From assembly GCA_903908555.1 (NCBI GenBank), contig CAIVSG010000137.1:1-54481 (forward strand): DNA of 54,481 nt, read 5' to 3'. The notes below the pieces were generated by a model, which was not told the origin of the DNA, searched no databases, and saw only the letters and a list, made by a program, of their open reading frames with translations. The DNA comes from an uncultured Chlorobiaceae bacterium. Its GTDB lineage: Bacteria > Bacteroidota > Chlorobiia > Chlorobiales > Chlorobiaceae. Of this stretch, positions 24,204 through 32,650 are shown piece after piece; within the stretch, counting starts at the first letter, position 1; each line of letters starts with the position of its first letter. The position numbers and the translations under genes were made by a program.

Positions 24204-24924
24204 TATAACCACCTCCCAGGTAAGCTGCTATGACTTCAGGATTTCCAGTAATCTCTTCGGGCGTACCTTCGGCAAGCTTTTCACCGGAATTCAGAACAAC
24301 TATCCAGTCACAGATAGCAGTAACAGCTTTCATGTCATGTTCGATAAAAACAATTGTGGCGCCTTTATTTCGCACCTCGCGGATGATATCAAGAATGGTT
24401 TCAGTTTCCGTATGGTTCAATCCGCCGCAGATTTCGTCGAGCAGCAGCATTTTCGGATGGGTAGCCAGCACCCTTGCGAGTTCAAGCTTTTTTTTGAGTC
24501 CGATTGAGAGTGAGCCTGCAGTTTTTTGTGCATAATCAGTCAATCCTACTGAGCCTAACTGTTCAATTGCAATATCCTCAGCCTCTCTGGTGGCACTGGT
24601 AATAGAAAAGGCACCGATCATCACATTCTCAAGAACCGTAAGACTGCCTAGCGGCTTGACCCTCTGCCAGGTTCGTGCCATTCCCATATGGCAAACCTCA
24701 TCCGGCCTCAGGTTGTTGATTGTTTTGTTATCGAAAATGATATGCCCGGAGGTTACAGGATAAAAACCTGAAATGCAGTTGAACAAGGTTGTTTTACCCG
24801 CTCCATTGGGACCGATAAGTCCAAAAATCTGCTTTTCATCAACTGAAAAACTGATGTCCGACACGGCAACGTTGCCGCCAAAATGCTTGGAAACGTGGTT
24901 GATATGAAGAAGATGCTGTATCAT
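24196..24924 (-). CDS. livG: Branched-chain amino acid ABC transporter ATPase LivG (242 aa)
   Basis: Walker A GPNGAGKTTLFNCISG, the long LivG-type insert with TWQRVKPLGSLTVLENVMIG, signature LSIGLKKKLELARVLA (a divergent LSxG), Walker B KMLLLDEICGGLN and switch FIEHDMKAV. LSIGLKK in place of the usual LSGGQQR and DEICGGLN are common in this subfamily. It overlaps livM by four bases. Confidence 0.9.
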   Translation of the reverse strand: MIQHLLHINHVSKHFGGNVAVSDISFSVDEKQIFGLIGPNGAGKTTLFNCISGFYPVTSGHIIFDNKTINNLRPDEVCHMGMARTWQRVKPLGSLTVLENVMIGAFSITSATREAEDIAIEQLGSVGLTDYAQKTAGSLSIGLKKKLELARVLATHPKMLLLDEICGGLNHTETETILDIIREVRNKGATIVFIEHDMKAVTAICDWIVVLNSGEKLAEGTPEEITGNPEVIAAYLGGGYNA

Positions 24925-25916
24925 TTTTTCCTCCGGAAAAGCCCAAGAATACCTTTAGGCATATAAAGAATGCATAGTACCGTTATAATTCCGTATACAA
25001 GGACGTGGGCATGAGCCAGGTTCCCTTTGAGAAAGACACCTAGACCTGAGTTTTCGGAAACAATACCTTGTTTTACCAGCACATCACCAATGACGTTTGA
25101 ACGCAGCATTTCAGCAAGTGGCACCAGGAGAACAGCTCCAAGAACCGGTCCCCATACCGTCCCGACACCACCAATAATTGCCGTTAGAATAATTTCAATT
25201 GAGAGCCTAAGATCAAGAACAGCTGTCGTATCGATAAAGCGGATATAGACCGCATAAAGGCTTCCAAGAACGGATGTCAACCCGGCAGAGATCAGTAATG
25301 CCTTGTTTTTATAGAATGAAAGATTAATTCCCAGAGAGGCCGCTGCATCCTGGTCCTCACGGATAGCTTGCAGATAATAGCCGGTTTTCGATTTTCTGAG
25401 ATTGAGTGCAATGCTGAGGGTGAAAACAAGCACAAGCAGCATTCCATAGTAAAATGGGATTTTACTGTTCAGGTCGATGCCCCAAAGGGATACGTCAGAA
25501 AGCAGAATTCCCTGTGCTCCTCCGGTAAAGTCAAAATTCAACGCTGAAAGACGGACAATTTCCGCAACAGCAATTGAGGCAAGACCAAAGTAATGGCCGC
25601 GCAGCCTGAACACAATGCTTCCGGTAATCAAGGCAATAATGCATGCCACAATGATGCCCGCAACCATGCTGACCAGCGGGTTGAAGTTGAATTTGGAAAT
25701 AAGGATCATGGTCGTGTAGGCACCGGCTCCAAAGTAGGCTGCGTGACCAAAGCTGTACTGGCCGGCATAACCTCCCAGAATATTCCAGGCAGATGAGAGC
25801 GCGGCCATCATGAGAACCGAAATCAATACTCCAATAAAATAGGGACTATCCCCTATCGCAAGTGGCAACAGGGCTGCAATCCCTGCGAGAACAGCAATAA
25901 TGGCGATCTGTTTCAT
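24921..25916 (-). CDS. livM: Branched-chain amino acid ABC transporter permease LivM (331 aa)
   Basis: About nine to ten membrane helices with the LivM hallmarks ILGGYAGQYSFGHAAYFGAG, FRLRGHYFGLASIAVAEIVR, YYLQAIREDQDAAASLGINL (coupling helix to the ATPase) and AIIGGVGTVWGPVLGA. It starts immediately after livH. Confidence 0.92.
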   Translation of the reverse strand: MKQIAIIAVLAGIAALLPLAIGDSPYFIGVLISVLMMAALSSAWNILGGYAGQYSFGHAAYFGAGAYTTMILISKFNFNPLVSMVAGIIVACIIALITGSIVFRLRGHYFGLASIAVAEIVRLSALNFDFTGGAQGILLSDVSLWGIDLNSKIPFYYGMLLVLVFTLSIALNLRKSKTGYYLQAIREDQDAAASLGINLSFYKNKALLISAGLTSVLGSLYAVYIRFIDTTAVLDLRLSIEIILTAIIGGVGTVWGPVLGAVLLVPLAEMLRSNVIGDVLVKQGIVSENSGLGVFLKGNLAHAHVLVYGIITVLCILYMPKGILGLFRRKK

Positions 25917-26786
25917 TTACTGCTCCCCTTTTTTACCTAACAGTCCTTGAGGACGAAGCAGCAGAACAGCCAGAAAAATGATGAAAACGACAACATCTTT
26001 CCAGTCGCTTGAGAGGTAGGTTGACGACATGGATTCAACAATTCCGATAATAATGCCTCCGATTCCTGCACCGACAACCGAACCGAGACCGCCAAGGACA
26101 CAGATTGTAAATGCTTTCAGAAGAAAGGTATGGCCTGCCAGTGGATGAATGTAATAGACTGGAGCTATCAGAGCTCCTGCAGTTGCAGCCAGAGCAGTCC
26201 CAAGACCGAATGCTATTGCACTCATCTTTGCGACGTTAATGCCCATCAGTTGCGCAGCCTCCCTGTTTTGACTTGTTGCCCACAATGCAAGGCCGGTAGT
26301 GGTTTTTGAAAGAAACAGGAAAAGGATTCCTGTAATAACGGCGGTAATGACAAAGGATAATAACAGGGGCACTGATAACGATATCCCTCCAAGAATATTG
26401 ACTGCACTGCTTGAATATGATGTTGTCAAAATCTTCGGGTCACTGGTGAAAGCAAGGAGTGCGGTATTACTCATAATCAGACCAAGACCAATGGTCAGGA
26501 GAATCTGATTTTGATGGGGATGATCTATAATCCTATGGATAAATACCTTTTCAATAATAAACCCGAAAAGAAATGCTGTTGGAATAATCAGCATAAGCGA
26601 TAGATAGGGGTCAATATGAAGCAGGGTAAAGGCAAAATATGCCAGATACATTCCCAGCATCATTAAATCACCATGCGCAAAGTTGCTGATATTCATGACG
26701 CCGAAAACAAGTGACATACCTATACCGGCTAAGGCATAGACACCACCGCTCAAAATTCCGGAAAGCAAGGATTGAAGAAAAAACAT
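25917..26786 (-). CDS. livH: Branched-chain amino acid ABC transporter permease LivH (289 aa)
   Basis: Eight or so membrane helices; GGVYALAGIGMSLVFGVMNI, NFAHGDLMMLGMYLA, ATSQNREAAQLMGINV and CVLGGLGSVVGAGIGGIIIG are LivH signatures. AGGGAG precedes the ATG. It is the first gene of livHMGF; the binding-protein gene livK lies about 2 kb further upstream beyond decayed genes, which is an unusual separation. Confidence 0.92.
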   Translation of the reverse strand: MFFLQSLLSGILSGGVYALAGIGMSLVFGVMNISNFAHGDLMMLGMYLAYFAFTLLHIDPYLSLMLIIPTAFLFGFIIEKVFIHRIIDHPHQNQILLTIGLGLIMSNTALLAFTSDPKILTTSYSSSAVNILGGISLSVPLLLSFVITAVITGILFLFLSKTTTGLALWATSQNREAAQLMGINVAKMSAIAFGLGTALAATAGALIAPVYYIHPLAGHTFLLKAFTICVLGGLGSVVGAGIGGIIIGIVESMSSTYLSSDWKDVVVFIIFLAVLLLRPQGLLGKKGEQ

Positions 26787-26910
26787 GATGATCTCCCTGT
26801 GAAATGAACTGCTAAAGTTATGGGGGCAGCTGATTATCTATAATAATACATTTTACGTATCAGAATCAGAAAAAAAGAACAAGAACTGTTTTAATACAAC
26901 GAGTTACCAT

Positions 26911-27841
26911 TTATCGAACATCGCCCAGGCCTCCCTGAATGGCATTTAACAGTCTTAGTTTCAGCTCTTCGTTTTCATCAAAGTTTTCATTGATAACAGC
27001 GTCAATAAGGTCGTGCAATAACTCTTTTTCAATGTTACCTGCCGCAAGGTGATAGCTGATGTTTTCCATCTTCCGTATAAAGTCGGAGGCACAATACATG
27101 TAGCCATTGAGCAGAAGAAATTGCGCAGAGAGTGTAATGGCAATCCTTTTGTTACCGTCCTGAAAACGTATCTCTCACCTTATCCTTTTCATGCAGCTTC
27201 AGAATACGACGGTATTCCTGGGCATTTTCCCTGAAAATGCTGATATATATTTTATTGGTATAGATCGCATATTTTGCCGTACCCATAGACACATAGCTCT
27301 CAAGAGCGCCTGTGAATTGCTTGCGATAGTTTTCTTCTTCAAACCAGGAGGACAGAAATTCTTCATCTCGTTGGTTGATGTACTTGGTACCGCCTCCGGT
27401 TTTCTGGTTGATGGTATCTATGACAATATCTAATATGACCTGACGCAGAACACGAGCCTTCTGGCTTTCTGCAATCAACATAGCCAGATTGAGAAAAGCT
27501 CTGAAGTCGAGAATGCCAAGTTGAGGCGTTTTCAGGATGTTCCCGAAATCTGTTTCGGGAACATCCTGTTCAGAAATAGCCAACTTAAATTCTTTTAATG
27601 ACTTACCTCGCAAAACCTCGTAACCGTTCTGATGAAGCTCATTGTCGTTGCTTGCCAGATAATTTTCAATGGTACGAAGGGTAACTTCAAAGAAAGCTGC
27701 AACTTGCTCTTTAAGCAGTACAACCTTGCCATTAAATTCAATACCCTTCAAGCCGATGCTTTTCTGTATTTCAGCAACGGCATAGAGGTTGTTGAGGATG
27801 TTCTGCCGGTCTATATTGGAAACTGTTAAATCATTTGCCAT
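26911..27841 (-). pseudogene. RhuM/Fic-Doc family gene with internal deletion
   Basis: The 5' part (27152-27841, 229 codons) matches the RhuM-type N-terminal domain of 'virulence RhuM/Fic/Doc' proteins (AAFFEVTLRTIENYLASND, GGTKYINQRDEEFLSSWFEE, EYRRILKLHEKDKVRDTF). Immediately after, in another frame, the sequence reads FQDGNKRIAITLSAQFLLLN, the Fic/Doc motif and C-terminus, to a stop at 26911. The segment normally between, including the first half of the Doc domain, is missing and the frames do not match. The gene is therefore broken by a deletion of roughly 100 codons (estimated from family layout). Such proteins are toxins or adenylylating enzymes. Confidence 0.75.
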
Positions 27842-28010
27842 GGTAGTGCTCTCCCTTATACCGTTTTAAAGAAAATCTGGTTTGGCTTTTCTTTCTGCAT
27901 GTTGTTGGCGTTGAAGGGATGCACTGCATTTGCTTTGAGGTGAACTACCCCACGCACTTTTAGCTGCCGGGACAAGCTGGGCTGAGAAAATAAACGCATC
28001 GTTGGATTCA

Positions 28011-28214
28011 TTATGTGAGTTCCAGTAGTTTGGTCTGGGCTAGGGCCATGGAAACAAATGGATTTTCCTCTGAGCACGGATTTTTGACCAGAATATCCCC
28101 ACCATGTCGCGTGTCGTCCAGCCTTGAACCGTATAACCAAACCAGCGTATCCACCCCGACAATAGTAGAACTAGTAGTAAAGATGGTGTTGATTTGTTGT
28201 GTTGTCAACCACAT
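28011..28214 (-). pseudogene. Truncated MNT-type nucleotidyltransferase
   Basis: MWLTTQQINTIFTTSSTIVG leads to VWLYGSRLDDTRHGGDILV, the nucleotidyltransferase motif. In the family the motif reads GSRxxDxxxxxDxD; here the second metal-binding Asp after GGDI is missing, apparently with the loss of two codons. The frame then keeps SMALAQTKLLELT and stops, lacking the C-terminal part. GAGGAAT precedes the ATG. It probably was the antitoxin half of a HEPN-MNT type pair; no partner is seen. Confidence 0.65.
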
Positions 28215-28450
28215 TTTTTTATTCCTCTAAAGCGACTATACCCTGCCGATTAGGATCGATTAGTGATATTTTATAAGTATAACCAAAAAAATGATTTTAT
28301 CAGCCCACCCCCTTCGTCCTGGGGCGATGAGAAGTCTTTTGTTGGAAAAAAGGGTTGTTTGGATTCTTGTGCTTGAGAAGGGGGAAATTGTCGCGCAGTG
28401 TATGCACGGGGAGCTGATGGACGGGAATGGGTTTTATCGAAGACTACAGG

Positions 28451-28663
28451 TCATGCATACATCAACCGCCCCTTTGGTTCCGGCACTGGCCTGCCGAGTG
28501 AATGAGCGGTTTCGACCCACTCCTCAATAACTCTTTGAGCATTCGTTACGGCCTCTTCATAAGTCATGCCATCAGCCATACACCCGGGAAGCTCCGGAAC
28601 TTCCGCAATGAAAACATCATCTTCTTTGCTCCAGTAGATAATCACTTCGTATTTAATCGACAT
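28451..28663 (-). CDS. HicB-family antitoxin, orphan (70 aa)
   Basis: MSIKYEVIIYWSKEDDVFIA then EVPELPGCMADGMTYEEAV and NAQRVIEEWVETAHSLGRP form the HicB fold, an RNase-H-like domain that normally neutralises HicA. Start at the ATG at 28663 with GGAG upstream. No hicA gene is adjacent, so it is an orphan; some HicB proteins lack a DNA-binding tail, as here. It sits in the decayed segment between livK and livH. Confidence 0.78.
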   Translation of the reverse strand: MSIKYEVIIYWSKEDDVFIAEVPELPGCMADGMTYEEAVTNAQRVIEEWVETAHSLGRPVPEPKGRLMYA

Positions 28664-28800
28664 CAGCATCTCCAAGTATATACTTCGTTAAAATTGATCT
28701 GACCTGCTTGACCAGATGCCCATCAGTTCAGGAGAGCCTTTTTCTTTTGTTGGGGTTCAGGAATCACCCCAACCTACATAGGGGCACATCAATTCAGGAT

Positions 28801-28836
28801 AAAAAAAAGCGCCTTCATAATCTTTGAAGGCGCTTT
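28801..28836 (-). terminator. Rho-independent terminator of livK
   Basis: AAAGCGCCTTCA (28806-28817) and TGAAGGCGCTTT (28825-28836) form a perfect 12-bp stem with a seven-base loop. In the minus direction it is followed by an eight-T run, 38 bases after the livK stop. Confidence 0.88.
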
Positions 28837-28874
28837 GGCTCTGGATTTTCTGGTAAACTTATTCAGACTGGAAC

Positions 28875-30020
28875 TTATCGAGTGAAAGGATAAACCAGTT
28901 TCTTTTTGCTGAATTTTGCAGGGAAAACAGTCTCGTACTTGCCGCCGATAATTTGCTGAACCAGCATCGGGTGGTTGTTCTGGTTGGTAAAGCCGCTGTA
29001 GTCTGCAAATTTTACAGGGCCTAAAATACCATTCCAGCTTCCTGCTTTAAGGCCGGCACGAAGTTTGGCTGAGGTGTTATTTTTGGAAGCTGTTTCGACC
29101 ATGATTCTCATTGCCTCATACGCGCAGGCTGCATGATAGGATGGCTCTTTGGCGAATTTCGCCTTGTAACGCTTTCCAAAGTCTGCTGCACCCGGCCAGT
29201 TGACATCATCAGTCCTCTGGGTGGCTGAAACTACGAGGTTCGATATTTCTGACTGCTGTGCAAACTGGGCTGTCGTATATCCGGCACCGGCACCTAGGAA
29301 TGCCTTTGGAGTAAGCCCGATTTCCTTCGACTGACGCATCAGGAGAATGGCATCCGCATCATAGGAAACAAGAAAAATAAGATCCGGATTTGCAGCTTTC
29401 ACTTTGGCAAGTGATGGGCGGTAGTCAGGTTGTCCCTGCTGATACTTTTCGTTGGCAACTTCCTTCAAGCCCATTTTTAAAGCGTTCTCCTGAGCGGTTT
29501 TCACAGTTGAAACACCAAAATCAGTTGCGGCATAGACATAGGCAATTGTTTTCGGTTTATATGATGCTACTGCCGACATCAGCACGCTTGAATAAACATT
29601 GGCAGGTGCATTCAGCCTGAAAACGTTTTTATACCCTTTCATGGTAATATCTTCCTTTGCGGCTGCAGGCACAAGGATAGGCACCTGATACTGATCGGCC
29701 CTTGAGGCAACCACATTTGCAGCACCGGAAGTGTAAGGTCCAACAACACCAATAACACCATCACGGGTCACAAGCTTTTCATAAGCAGCAAGGGCATTTT
29801 TTGGATCACCGCCATCATCCTCCCTGATTAGTTCGACCTGAATGCCTTTTGCTTTCAAGTCTTCAATTGCCATTGCAGCACCATTAGTGAGATTTTCACC
29901 AATTTGGGCCTCTTTGCCGGTAATGGAGTTGATAAAACCGATTTTGACCGGAGCCGCATGACCGAGTAACGGCAACGCTACCAAAGCTGCTGCGACTATG
30001 GATACAAACTTTTTCTTCAT
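28875..30020 (-). CDS. livK: Branched-chain amino acid-type substrate-binding protein LivK (381 aa)
   Basis: A signal peptide (MKKKFVSIVAAALVALPLLG, cut near HAAPVKIG) is followed by a type-1 periplasmic binding fold: KIGFINSITGKEAQIGENL, VIGVVGPYTSGAANVVASRA, VPILVPAAAKEDITMKGYKN, RPSLAKVKAANPDLIFLVSY. It captures the solute for LivHMGF; ligand may be a branched-chain amino acid, another amino acid or an amide, which sequence alone does not settle. AGGAG lies nine bases before the ATG. It has its own strong terminator and is separated from livH. Confidence 0.9.
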   Translation of the reverse strand: MKKKFVSIVAAALVALPLLGHAAPVKIGFINSITGKEAQIGENLTNGAAMAIEDLKAKGIQVELIREDDGGDPKNALAAYEKLVTRDGVIGVVGPYTSGAANVVASRADQYQVPILVPAAAKEDITMKGYKNVFRLNAPANVYSSVLMSAVASYKPKTIAYVYAATDFGVSTVKTAQENALKMGLKEVANEKYQQGQPDYRPSLAKVKAANPDLIFLVSYDADAILLMRQSKEIGLTPKAFLGAGAGYTTAQFAQQSEISNLVVSATQRTDDVNWPGAADFGKRYKAKFAKEPSYHAACAYEAMRIMVETASKNNTSAKLRAGLKAGSWNGILGPVKFADYSGFTNQNNHPMLVQQIIGGKYETVFPAKFSKKKLVYPFTR

Positions 30021-30285
30021 ATGCTGTTACTCCTGTGATTTAGGTTATTGACACTACTGAGTTCTGCTGAGAAAAGAGTCACCTGAAAAGTAATATAAAG
30101 TTTTCATAACTGTCAATTTACAACTAATATGATCACTCAATCAATGTCATCAGACCTTTGATAATTTTGGCAGAAAAGGAAAACAAACCCTATGGATATT
30201 GTCGCTCACGTTGTCGTTATTATTTAAAAATATGTACATTGACGAAATTAAAACTGACAAATAACATCTTAAATCCGGAGGAGAA

Positions 30286-30465
30286 ATGAGCGCAAAAGAT
30301 ACCGTTCTTGAGGTGATGAAAAAAGAGGGAACACCACTCAACGCCGGCCGTATTACCGAAATCAGCGGCCTGGATCGCAAAGAGGTAGACAAGGCTCTGA
30401 AAGCGCTGAAAGATGAAGAGGTAATCGTCTCTCCGAAGCGTTGCTTTTGGGAGCCAAAGAAATAA
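30286..30465 (+). CDS. Small winged-helix DNA-binding-like protein (59 aa)
   Basis: The ATG at 30286 has a near-perfect GGAGGAG at 30277-30283. The 59-residue product begins [20 protein letters not shown], then [26 protein letters not shown] and ends RCFWEPKK. This is a compact winged helix-turn-helix of the kind that reads DNA in small regulators and dissimilatory sulfite reductase D-like proteins. It lies 61 bases upstream of the cytochrome gene, codirectional, and could regulate it or be cotranscribed. Family assignment is by pattern only. Confidence 0.7.
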   Translation: MSAKDTVLEVMKKEGTPLNAGRITEISGLDRKEVDKALKALKDEEVIVSPKRCFWEPKK

Positions 30466-30526
30466 TTTTCGATTGTAACCCCCGAATGATTATTGCCAAT
30501 CCCAATAACCACACTGCATCACGACG

Positions 30527-30913
30527 ATGACAATGAAATTATTTGTGCCTGCTTTTTTTATCGTTGGCCTTATTTCCCTCGGAGCCTGCACCCCTGAAAA
30601 ACTTCCGCCCTCAGATGAGGCTTTAGAATCAAAGGCAGATGCTTTAGCTGAACAGAAAATTGAAGAAGGTAAAAAGATCTACGAATCAAATTGTGCCGGC
30701 TGTCATGATAGCGGTGTATCGGGAGCCCCGAAACCTGGCGATAAAGAGGCCTGGCGTGAGAGAATTGCTCTCGGTGCAGCTTCCATGGTAAAAAAATCCC
30801 TTGAAGGATATGCGGGCAAAACCGGAGTGATGCCACCAAAAGGCGGTAATGACACCCTAACTGACCAGGAAGTTACAAACGCTGTTGATTTTATGACACT
30901 GAAGGTGAAATAA
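30527..30913 (+). CDS. Lipoprotein c-type cytochrome (128 aa)
   Basis: A lipoprotein-type signal (LISLGAC, Cys at residue 21) precedes a helical linker and a single-haem class I cytochrome c domain. The haem motif is CAGCH (residues 56-60) and the likely axial Met is Met102 in GVMPPKGG, a c5-like arrangement. It would carry electrons on the periplasmic face of a membrane, for example in sulfur oxidation or photosynthetic electron transfer; the partner is unknown. Its 3' end overlaps the recD 3' end by 23 bases on the opposite strand. Confidence 0.85.
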   Translation: MTMKLFVPAFFIVGLISLGACTPEKLPPSDEALESKADALAEQKIEEGKKIYESNCAGCHDSGVSGAPKPGDKEAWRERIALGAASMVKKSLEGYAGKTGVMPPKGGNDTLTDQEVTNAVDFMTLKVK

Positions 30914-32648
30914 ACAACGCGTCCTTCAGGCCGGATTGACGTACTGTCTTTTTCCTGACAGCTCTACAAAACACACCTTCATTTGACCATATTTCAACGC
31001 CCTCTTTTGCTCTCGTTATACCGGTATAAATGAGTTCTCTCGTCAGGACTTCGCTGTCTACCGGAGGCAGAACCATCACTACTCGGTTAAATTCAGATCC
31101 CTGGCTTTTGTGGACGGTCATGGCAAAGGCTGTTTCATGGAGAGGCAAGCGTTCCGGCATGATGCTGCGGACTCCGCCATCCGGAGCCGGGAAAAAGGCC
31201 ATGAGAGCTCCTCCTCTTTGGGGATCAGGAAAAAATATACCGGTATCACCGTTAAAAAGCTTCATCGAATAATCATTGACCGTGACAAGTAATGGCCGCC
31301 CTCGATAAACGCTGCTCCCCTGCATGATAAGGCCTTCCCTCTTAAGAATACTTTCAATAGTGCTGTTAAGACCGGAAACCCCGTATGCTCCATCACGCAG
31401 GGCACAGAGAATACGAAACCCGTTGAACCGCTCCAGAGCCTCCGAGGGTGATTCTGCAGCAAGATAGCTTTGATATCCCTGAAGCACTTTGTTCGCCAGA
31501 ACCTTTCGCAGTTCTTCGCTGTTTGGCAGCTCCTGCCAGGCAATACCGTTCAGTGTACTGCTTTTCAGTAACGCCAGTGCTTCTTCCCCCAACCCTGCAT
31601 TAACTGCACGACTTAGTTCAGCAATGCCGCTTCCCGGCTGAAACCTGTAGTTTTTTTCAAGCGTAACGAGTGAACTGCTGAATGGCGAAGCCTCACTCCC
31701 CTGCTCCCCTGCGCTGCAGATATCACCAAGGACAGCACCCGCCTCAACCGAAGCGAGCTGATCCTTGTCACCCAAAAGAATAAGCCGGGCTGATGGCTTG
31801 AGAGCGGCAACAAGAGCGGTCATCAGCGGCAATGCAATCATTGAAGCTTCGTCAACAATAACGGTATCAAACGGAAGCGGATTTTTCGGGGAATAACGAA
31901 AATGGGACGATCCTGAAACAGCACCAAGAAGCCGCTGAATCGTCATGACATTGTCCGGTATGGCAAGTTTTACCTCCTCTGAACACAGAAGAGTTGGCCT
32001 GATCTCGTTAACAGAGGCTTTCAGGCGTTGAGCTGCCTTGCCTGTAGGAGTGGTCATGGCAATCCTTTGCTTACGACCCTCTTTCTGCTCAAGCAGCAGC
32101 GCAAGAATGCGGACAACCGTCGAGGTTTTTCCTGTACCGGGCCCGCCCGAAATAACGCAGAACTGCTTATGCAGGGCAACCGATGCCGCCTCTTTCTGTC
32201 GATCACTCTTTTCCCCCTTACAGCCGGGGAAAAGTCGCACAAGCCCCGCCTGAAGAACAGCCTCATCAATACCCACTGCAGGCGTTGAGGCTTTTTTAAG
32301 AATGCTTCGGGCAAGCTCCTCTTCATAATGCCAGTAGCGATAGAGATAGAGTCGGCCATGCAAATCAAGCACCAGAGGCCGGTGTTGACCGGGCAGGCCA
32401 ACCGTAGGAAAACTTCTCAATAACTCCTCAAGATCATCAAGATCCGGCACGACAATCTCATGTTCATCCAGAGAGAGTGTTTGCCCGGCGCACTCGGCAA
32501 GAGTAAGACAGATATTCCCTCCCCCTACGGCACTGCTGAGGAGCGAAACCAGAAGACGGAACGTATCACCGGCTGCACCCCCGCTCTGTCGGCAGATAAA
32601 AGAGGCAAAATGCCGGTCAATGGGACGTTCCTGAAATAGTATGGCCAT
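30891..32648 (-). CDS. recD: RecBCD enzyme subunit RecD (585 aa)
   Basis: The 5'-3' helicase subunit of the RecBCD double-strand-end processing enzyme. Walker A GGPGTGKTSTVVRI (residues 168-181), DTVIVDEASMIALPLM, GDKDQLASVEAGAVLGDI and the C-terminal AMTVHKSQGSEFNRV of superfamily 1B helicases. It begins two bases after recB, so translation is coupled. Length is typical. Confidence 0.92.
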   Translation of the reverse strand: MAILFQERPIDRHFASFICRQSGGAAGDTFRLLVSLLSSAVGGGNICLTLAECAGQTLSLDEHEIVVPDLDDLEELLRSFPTVGLPGQHRPLVLDLHGRLYLYRYWHYEEELARSILKKASTPAVGIDEAVLQAGLVRLFPGCKGEKSDRQKEAASVALHKQFCVISGGPGTGKTSTVVRILALLLEQKEGRKQRIAMTTPTGKAAQRLKASVNEIRPTLLCSEEVKLAIPDNVMTIQRLLGAVSGSSHFRYSPKNPLPFDTVIVDEASMIALPLMTALVAALKPSARLILLGDKDQLASVEAGAVLGDICSAGEQGSEASPFSSSLVTLEKNYRFQPGSGIAELSRAVNAGLGEEALALLKSSTLNGIAWQELPNSEELRKVLANKVLQGYQSYLAAESPSEALERFNGFRILCALRDGAYGVSGLNSTIESILKREGLIMQGSSVYRGRPLLVTVNDYSMKLFNGDTGIFFPDPQRGGALMAFFPAPDGGVRSIMPERLPLHETAFAMTVHKSQGSEFNRVVMVLPPVDSEVLTRELIYTGITRAKEGVEIWSNEGVFCRAVRKKTVRQSGLKDALFISPSVS

Positions 32649-32650
32649 TG

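Noticed and set aside
28291-28530. 79-codon plus-strand frame between nucleotidyltransferase remnant and HicB
   Set aside because: Overlaps hicB antisense, lacks a ribosome-binding site and resembles no protein I know.
28750-28772. Hairpin TTGGGGT...ACCCCAA near hicB as a terminator
   Set aside because: Stem is seven bases, no T-run on either strand, and the clear livK terminator lies 30 bases away.
30150-30512. 120-codon minus-strand frame
   Set aside because: It is the antisense shadow of the 59-residue winged-helix gene, which has a strong ribosome-binding site.
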